This document shows positions 59,301 to 64,000 of a DNA stretch of 64,000 nt, piece after piece; position 1 is the stretch's first letter, and each line of letters opens with the position of its first letter. The stretch spans positions 682,001 through 746,000 of the forward strand of contig JBBMOL010000149.1 of the NCBI GenBank assembly GCA_037954665.1, read 5' to 3'. This DNA comes from Laguncularia racemosa (Eukaryota > Streptophyta > Magnoliopsida > Myrtales > Combretaceae). A program made the translations under genes and the position numbers. The notes under the pieces are model-generated. The model saw only the letters and a list, made by a program, of their open reading frames with translations, searched no databases and was not told the DNA's origin.

Positions 59301-59836
59301 CTACGCATACGCGTACTTTTCCGTTCTTTTTCATGACGGGGACTATATTTGCTACCCACTCTGGGTAGTCGGATACTTCAATGAACCCTACTTCTAGCAC
59401 TTTCTTGACTTCTTCTTTGATTTTCAGTAAGATGTCAGGCCTAAATCTTCTCAGTTTTTGTTTTTTAGGTTTGACATCTTCCCTTGTGGGAAGCCTGTGA
59501 ACTACTATTGACTGGTCTAGCCCTGGCATGTCACCATACGACCAGGCAAACACATCTACATATTCCGTTAATAGCTCGGTTATCTCACGTTTTTGCTCGG
59601 CACTCAAACTGGTCCCGATTTTGAGGTTCTTAGGGTTTTCCATGCTTCCTAGATTTACTGTCTCCACAGGCTCGTCGATCGAGATTCCGCTTTGTTCATG
59701 TTTTAGCCAATTTTCTTGTATTATTTCGTGGTCTAAGATATCACTTTCAACAACTGACCCAACAGCGTTGGAGACGATATCGGCATTTTTACTTTCTACC
59801 TGCGCGAAATATCCCTGACGTTCGATGGTAGGAGAT
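56386..59836 (-). pseudogene. Pol of element B: RT, RNase H, second RNase H, integrase
   Basis: Same domain series as element A. RT motifs are PEWVANIVPVMKKNGKVRVC and VDFRDLNQATPKDNFPLP, but the catalytic YVDD reads YVDN (59030-59019). A deletion of about 10 nt after DGFS (near 59178) shifts the frame. RNase H and the second RNase H (58777-57731) are well preserved, with one stop between the RT and RNase H parts at about 58860. Integrase keeps the zinc site and TDNGTN (second Asp codon 57045-57043), NGAIEAANKNIKK and the C-terminal YYP end at 56386. Confidence 0.92.
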
Positions 59837-59950
59837 CTGAGTAACATAAAAATGAAAGCATATATATAAGAAGAAGACAAACAACAATTGAATTTGACAA
59901 AGAGTCTTAATAAAATTTGTTTAATAATTTTTCTCTACTTTTGAGCTAAC
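59837..59950 (-). other. Predicted intron between protease and RT, element B
   Basis: 114 nt, donor CTAG|GTTAGC (59951/59950) and acceptor TTACTCAG (ends 59837). Phase and flanking residues equal those of element A, with Arg formed across the junction before SPTIERQGYFAQVE. Unspliced, a TAG soon ends the frame. Confidence 0.75.
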
Positions 59951-61190
59951 CTAGCGTTACTGATAGGATAACAAAACCAATTGTTCAGAGCCAGATGCTG
60001 GTTGGACGTGTGGGGGGTTGATTTCCCTTTGCTGTCGTCCTCTTCATTTATCTGCAGCTCTTGAATGATGTTTGCCTTCCGGAAAGATTGTTAGAGAGGT
60101 GGGATGCACATCTGGGTGTCGATCAGCTTCCTTATTCTGCCTTTGACACCTTTTGTTTGCACTTCTTCTGCGGCCGTGGGAATGTACCCTAGTCCAAATG
60201 TCCCATGCTGCCCCTCTTTAAACTGATGGCCCTCTTTGCTGGTTACCATGTTCACTTCATTGAAGATCTACAGCCCCAGGTCTTCTGAACCCTCTTCCCC
60301 ATTGTAAGGTATGGCGGTCTCCTTATATATGGCGTAATCCTACTCGCCCAGTACAGTGACTATCTGCCCGTTTGCGATGAATTTGACCTTTTGGTGGAGA
60401 CTAGAGGGGATGGCTCCAGCAGCATGTATCCAGGGTCGTCCCAAAAGCAGGTTGAAAGACCTTGGGATGTCGAGGACTTGGAAAGCGATGTGGAATACTT
60501 GTGGACCAATTTCCACTGGCAGGTTTACCTCCCCCACTATGTCTCTTTTTGACCCGCCGAAGGCTCTGACCACTGTGGAGTTAAGTTTTATGTTGCTTGG
60601 ATCGACCCCCAATAAGTCGAGTGTCGCCAATGGGCAAACGTTGAGAGATGATCCATTATCGATAAGTACCCGGGAGACAATGGTGTCGTTGCACTTGACC
60701 ACTATGAACAGTGGTTTGGTATGTTGGTCTCCCTCTTCTCCTAGCTCTTCCGGAGAGAAGGATATTTGGTCCATTGTGAAGATGGAGTCCGCCACGTGAC
60801 CTAATATTTCTGTAGCGATACCTTCCGGGACCTGAATCTTTTTCAGCACTTTAAAGAATGCTTCCCTATGAGGCTCGGATGTTGTGGAAGGCCCATGAGT
60901 GATATCTGCACTGGAACCTTATTTAATTGTTCCATGATCTTGTATTCACTGGCCTTAACCATCTTCGTAAATGCAGCAAGGCCCTCTTCCTCTTCTTCCC
61001 CTTTTTCCACGTTGGGCTCTTCAGTCGGGCCTTTATACTTTGGATCATATAATCTCCCAGAGCGGGTGATGCCTCCCACCATAGGAGGCCGCTCTTGTTC
61101 GAGGGCCCGATAGTCGAACGGTGCAGCCTTGTAATTCTCTGCCGGTATCGGGACATTGAATACATATCTTTTTTCTTAGGATTTGTACCT
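59951..61190 (-). pseudogene. Protease region of element B
   Basis: Retropepsin motif LIDNGSSLNV, then VRAFGGSKRDIVGEV and LLLGRPWIHAAGA, open from about 60849 to 60340 where A has two stops. Upstream is the acidic GEEEEEGLAAFTKMVKASEY linker. Frame changes occur near 60845 and 61050. After the protease a linker runs to the intron donor with further small lesions. Confidence 0.82.
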
Positions 61191-62951
61191 TAGTTGATTG
61201 TCCCTCATAGCACTGTATAACCCTGGGCTTCTGATGAGAGTTGATCATGTTGACAGTCTTCCCTTCTTCCTTTACCGGGTTGTCTTCCTTCTCAAATTTT
61301 GGTCCCCATCTACTAGGTGGCCCTTGCTCAGTCGGGGTATAAGAATAGTTTACCAAATACTGAAATCTCCCGTGTGATTCTCCCAAAGTGCCAACCGTTG
61401 GGTCTCTGGCTAACCATCTTTTCTTAATGTGTGCTTTTGGAGTTTCTTCTGGAGCTTGGTGGGATTGCTTCTTCTGTTGCTCAGTTGAATTCTTTTTAGG
61501 GGCTTCTTTGGGAGCCGACTCCTCTGATGTGATCATGTTGATGGTGGGCTTGTGATTGGGCAGTGGGTTGGTGTTGACATTGGGTGCTGGGGCATTCACG
61601 AAATCCAATTGTATGATTCCTGCATCAATTAAGTCTTGGATTTTGTGCCGGAGCCTCCAGCACCTATCTGTGGAATGCCCTTCCTGGCCCATGTGGTAGT
61701 CACACTTGAGGTTTGAGTCAAAGTTCTTGGGCTTGTATCGGTCGTTAGGGATCTCGAAACTAATCAAGTTGTCTGCCCTCAGCCGAGCAAAGACTTGACT
61801 GAGCGGTATAGGTATTGGAGTGAACTACCTAGGGATCCTGGCGGCCTGATTATGACCAGTCGCGGGTTGTTGGACTGAGGTACTCGGGGTCTGGAATGTC
61901 ACACGAGTCCCAGATTTTTCTGCCTTACTAGAGTGGACTGTGCTGACAGTGGATTCTTTAGCTTTGTTTCCTCCTACAGGCCTTTGTGTCAGTGTGACCC
62001 TAGGAGGCTCCATTGTTTGGAGTCTACGGTGGTGATGGCATTCTCAATCCTGCACCCTGCAGCCACTACCTCTACAAAACTGGATGAGGTTTGGCCTACC
62101 AGGTGTGAAAAGTAGGTCTTGTCTAGGGTATTGACAAATATGGATGTCAATTCCTTTTCAGATATCGGGGTTGCCACCTTGGCGGCCTGGGCTCTCCAGC
62201 GCTGAGCATACTCCTTGAACGGCTCAGCATGTCTCTTCCGAAGACTCCCCAGGTCGATTACGGATGGGGTGACTTCAATATTGAACTTATATTGATCATA
62301 AAACGCCTGGGCTAGCTTCTCTCAAGTGTTGATAATGTTGAAGTCTAGGTGGGCATACCAGACTAGTGCAGGGCCTTTGAGGCTGTCTTGGAATGTTTGG
62401 AGCATGAGCTGGTCGTATTGAGCATACTTGCTCATTTTCCGGGCATATAGCCTGGTATGCATTTTGGGGCAGCCGGTCCCATCATACTTTTAAACTCTGG
62501 GGTCTTAAACTTTTTAGGGTATATCTCTTCCCTGTATGCTGGCAGATTGGTGATTCCGGCCTGTTCAAAACCATCAGGGCCTTCAATGCTTTTCATCTTG
62601 TCATGGAGCTGCTGGAAGAGTCGCTTCTCCATCTCCTTCTGCCTCTCTTCCATCTCCTTCTTCAGGTCATCAGAGGTTGGCCCTTGGTTGACCTTTGGCT
62701 CATATTCAAAGGCCGGGTTAAGGTGGGAATTGATCTCTTCATATTCCAGAGGCTGTCCCTCTACTGCTTTCCCCTTTCTGGCCCCTGAATACTCTTCCTG
62801 GGTTGGCTAAGGTTGCGCAGGAGGCCGATGCTTTCAGTTAAGAGGTGAACCTGGGCAGTTAGTTGTTAGACTGTTTGTTCAAGGACATGATCCTAGAGTC
62901 CGAGGTAGCTTCAGCATTGGCGTTGTTGTGGTTGTTGCCACTGTTGGCCAT
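61191..62951 (-). pseudogene. Gag of element B
   Basis: Start ATG complement at 62949-62951 (MANSGNNHNN). One base is lost near 62880, so the frame stops early; a TAG at the position corresponding to A's 41322 is shared. The core (EKELTSIFVNTLDKTYFSHL) and the knuckle-like CDYHMGQEGHSTDRCWRL are preserved in separate frames. Confidence 0.85.
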
Positions 62952-63196
62952 TCTTGTTCTTGAGCGCGTGAGAATTGGACTTCTAGGAGGGTTCGGTTGC
63001 TTGGAAGCTATTTTTGATACCTGGATTCGCATTTTGTTTTTATTTTAGTGTAATGAATGCAAGAATGATATGCATGTGTCACGCGGATGCTAAAAGTAAA
63101 AAGGGTTGACAATTGATTGACAATGTGGTATTGAAAATTCACTTTTATTAATATTGAAAATTCTGGAGTTCAAAATAAAATATTACAAATAAAGAT

Positions 63197-64000
63197 CTAC
63201 TTCCTAGTTCTTTTAGTCTTCCGTTGTGGAGGCTCAGACTTCCCACTGATGACGGCTTCCAATTCCTTGACTTTGGCTTGGCATTTCTCCAATTGTGCTT
63301 CTAGGGCCTTGTTCCTTTGGTCGGATTCCTTGAAACGTCCCTTCCAGATGTCTTTCTTATGATCTGCAGCTTCAAAGTATACCTCCATTCGGGCCTTGAC
63401 TGTTCTAGGTATACTTCTGTCTCTGGATTGATCTTGTCTGGTCTTGGTTGGGTGACGTCTGGAAACCGATATGCTCTTTCCCCTGTCTGGTATAACTGGC
63501 GGATTACAAACTCTCTGGTGGCTCGGTGTTTTCCCACTTCGCCATCTAACTCCCCGAGGTCCACATTCGGGCTATCAATTCTAGCTTCCCAAAGTGCTTT
63601 GACCTCTGCCAGCTTAGCAAACTTCTCGGCTACCAACAGGTTCGGATCTTGGTATTCAAAGGTGACTGCTTCCAGCGAGGGCCGATAAACTATATCTTGG
63701 ATGGTACCAAACTGGCGGACGACTGAGTTAGGGTGATATCCAACACATCCGCTAATTCCGATTAAAGGCACTGCTTGGAAATTTCTGCAGGTCAAGATGA
63801 TTTTGTTACAGCAACTCACTTGGCTGTCCATAGAATATCTTCGCACTGAAGCTCCTAAGCAGCTCCACCCAACTGTGGCTAGTAAGGTCGTCGGGTAGCT
63901 TCACCTTTTCTATACATGAATCTACAAGATCCACCTACTGGGCTAAGGTTTTTCGGACCATGTTTAGCCCGAAACACTTAAGGTGGCTTACAAACCAGAT
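63197..64000 (-). pseudogene. ORF1 of element B, 3' part, cut by the window edge
   Basis: The globular part includes VPLIGISGCVGYHPNSVVRQ and FGTIQDIVYRPSLEAVTFEY. The coiled-coil end reads NKALEAQLEKCQAKVKELEA and a basic KTKRTRK terminus. A frame change near 63380 separates the two. Where element A has a TAG (after RQLY), element B has Gln. The start lies outside the window. Confidence 0.75.

Larger units (their letters stand above)
52128..64000 (-). mobile_element. Tat/Ogre-type Ty3/gypsy element B, cut by the window edge
   Basis: Same family as element A, read on the minus strand from ORF1 (right edge) through gag, protease, intron, RT, RNase H, second RNase H, integrase, 3' UTR array and 3' LTR. 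The 5' LTR, primer site and ORF1 start lie beyond 64000. The 5 bp before the 3' LTR are GTCAT; the partner copy is outside the window. It has fewer stops than A, but frameshifts and an altered RT active site make it inactive. Confidence 0.93.

Overview
This window looks like nuclear DNA of a flowering plant, probably a eudicot. It is AT-rich, holds one intact plant cell-wall gene and is otherwise dominated by transposable elements in various states of decay. The species cannot be told from the sequence.

Layout. (1) 275-10151, minus strand: a structurally complete but dead Ty1/copia element of the Sirevirus type. It has 1.46 kb LTRs, a 5-bp target duplication (GAAAT), an initiator-Met primer site, gag with two zinc knuckles, pol, and an envelope-like reading frame downstream of pol. 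The integrase core has been deleted. (2) 10157-25948: AT-rich intergenic DNA with a GC-rich non-autonomous hAT-like element (15150-15955, 8-bp target duplication), remains of two further copia elements (16.4-19.05 kb minus; LTR end plus primer site near 19.9 kb), and a TIR element of Mutator-like appearance (20.33-22.94 kb). (3) 25949-29791: a PIF/Harbinger element with TTA target duplication, decayed transposase and Myb/SANT-like partner. (4) 30393-31490: the only intact host gene, an intronless GT8 galacturonosyltransferase-like (GATL) gene. (5) 34.1-35.42 kb and 51998-52127: two pieces of an Athila-like Ty3/gypsy pol relic, split by a later insertion. (6) 35422-51997, plus strand: a 16.6 kb Tat/Ogre-type Ty3/gypsy element (element A) with target duplication CTATC. 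(7) 52128 to beyond the right edge, minus strand: a second member of the same family (element B), tail-to-tail with A and only 130 bp away.

Elements A and B share an unusual architecture that comparing the two copies brings out. Their LTRs carry a tRNA-like A box/B box/T-run module, then a TATA box, then a perfect GTAAGT splice donor. ORF1 (a DUF7745-like domain plus coiled coil) comes before gag, with a good splice acceptor directly abutting its ATG. The protease and RT are separated by a phase-conserved intron of about 110 nt. Pol carries a second RNase H domain, and the 3' UTR holds tandem repeats that have diverged and been re-homogenised differently in the two copies. Both are inactive: A is full of C-to-T/G-to-A stop codons and has lost an integrase aspartate; B has a mutated RT YVDD motif and several frameshifts.

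Order of events inferred from nesting: Athila-like relic first, then insertion of A and B into it, then a 1.42 kb insertion into the T-run of A's left LTR.
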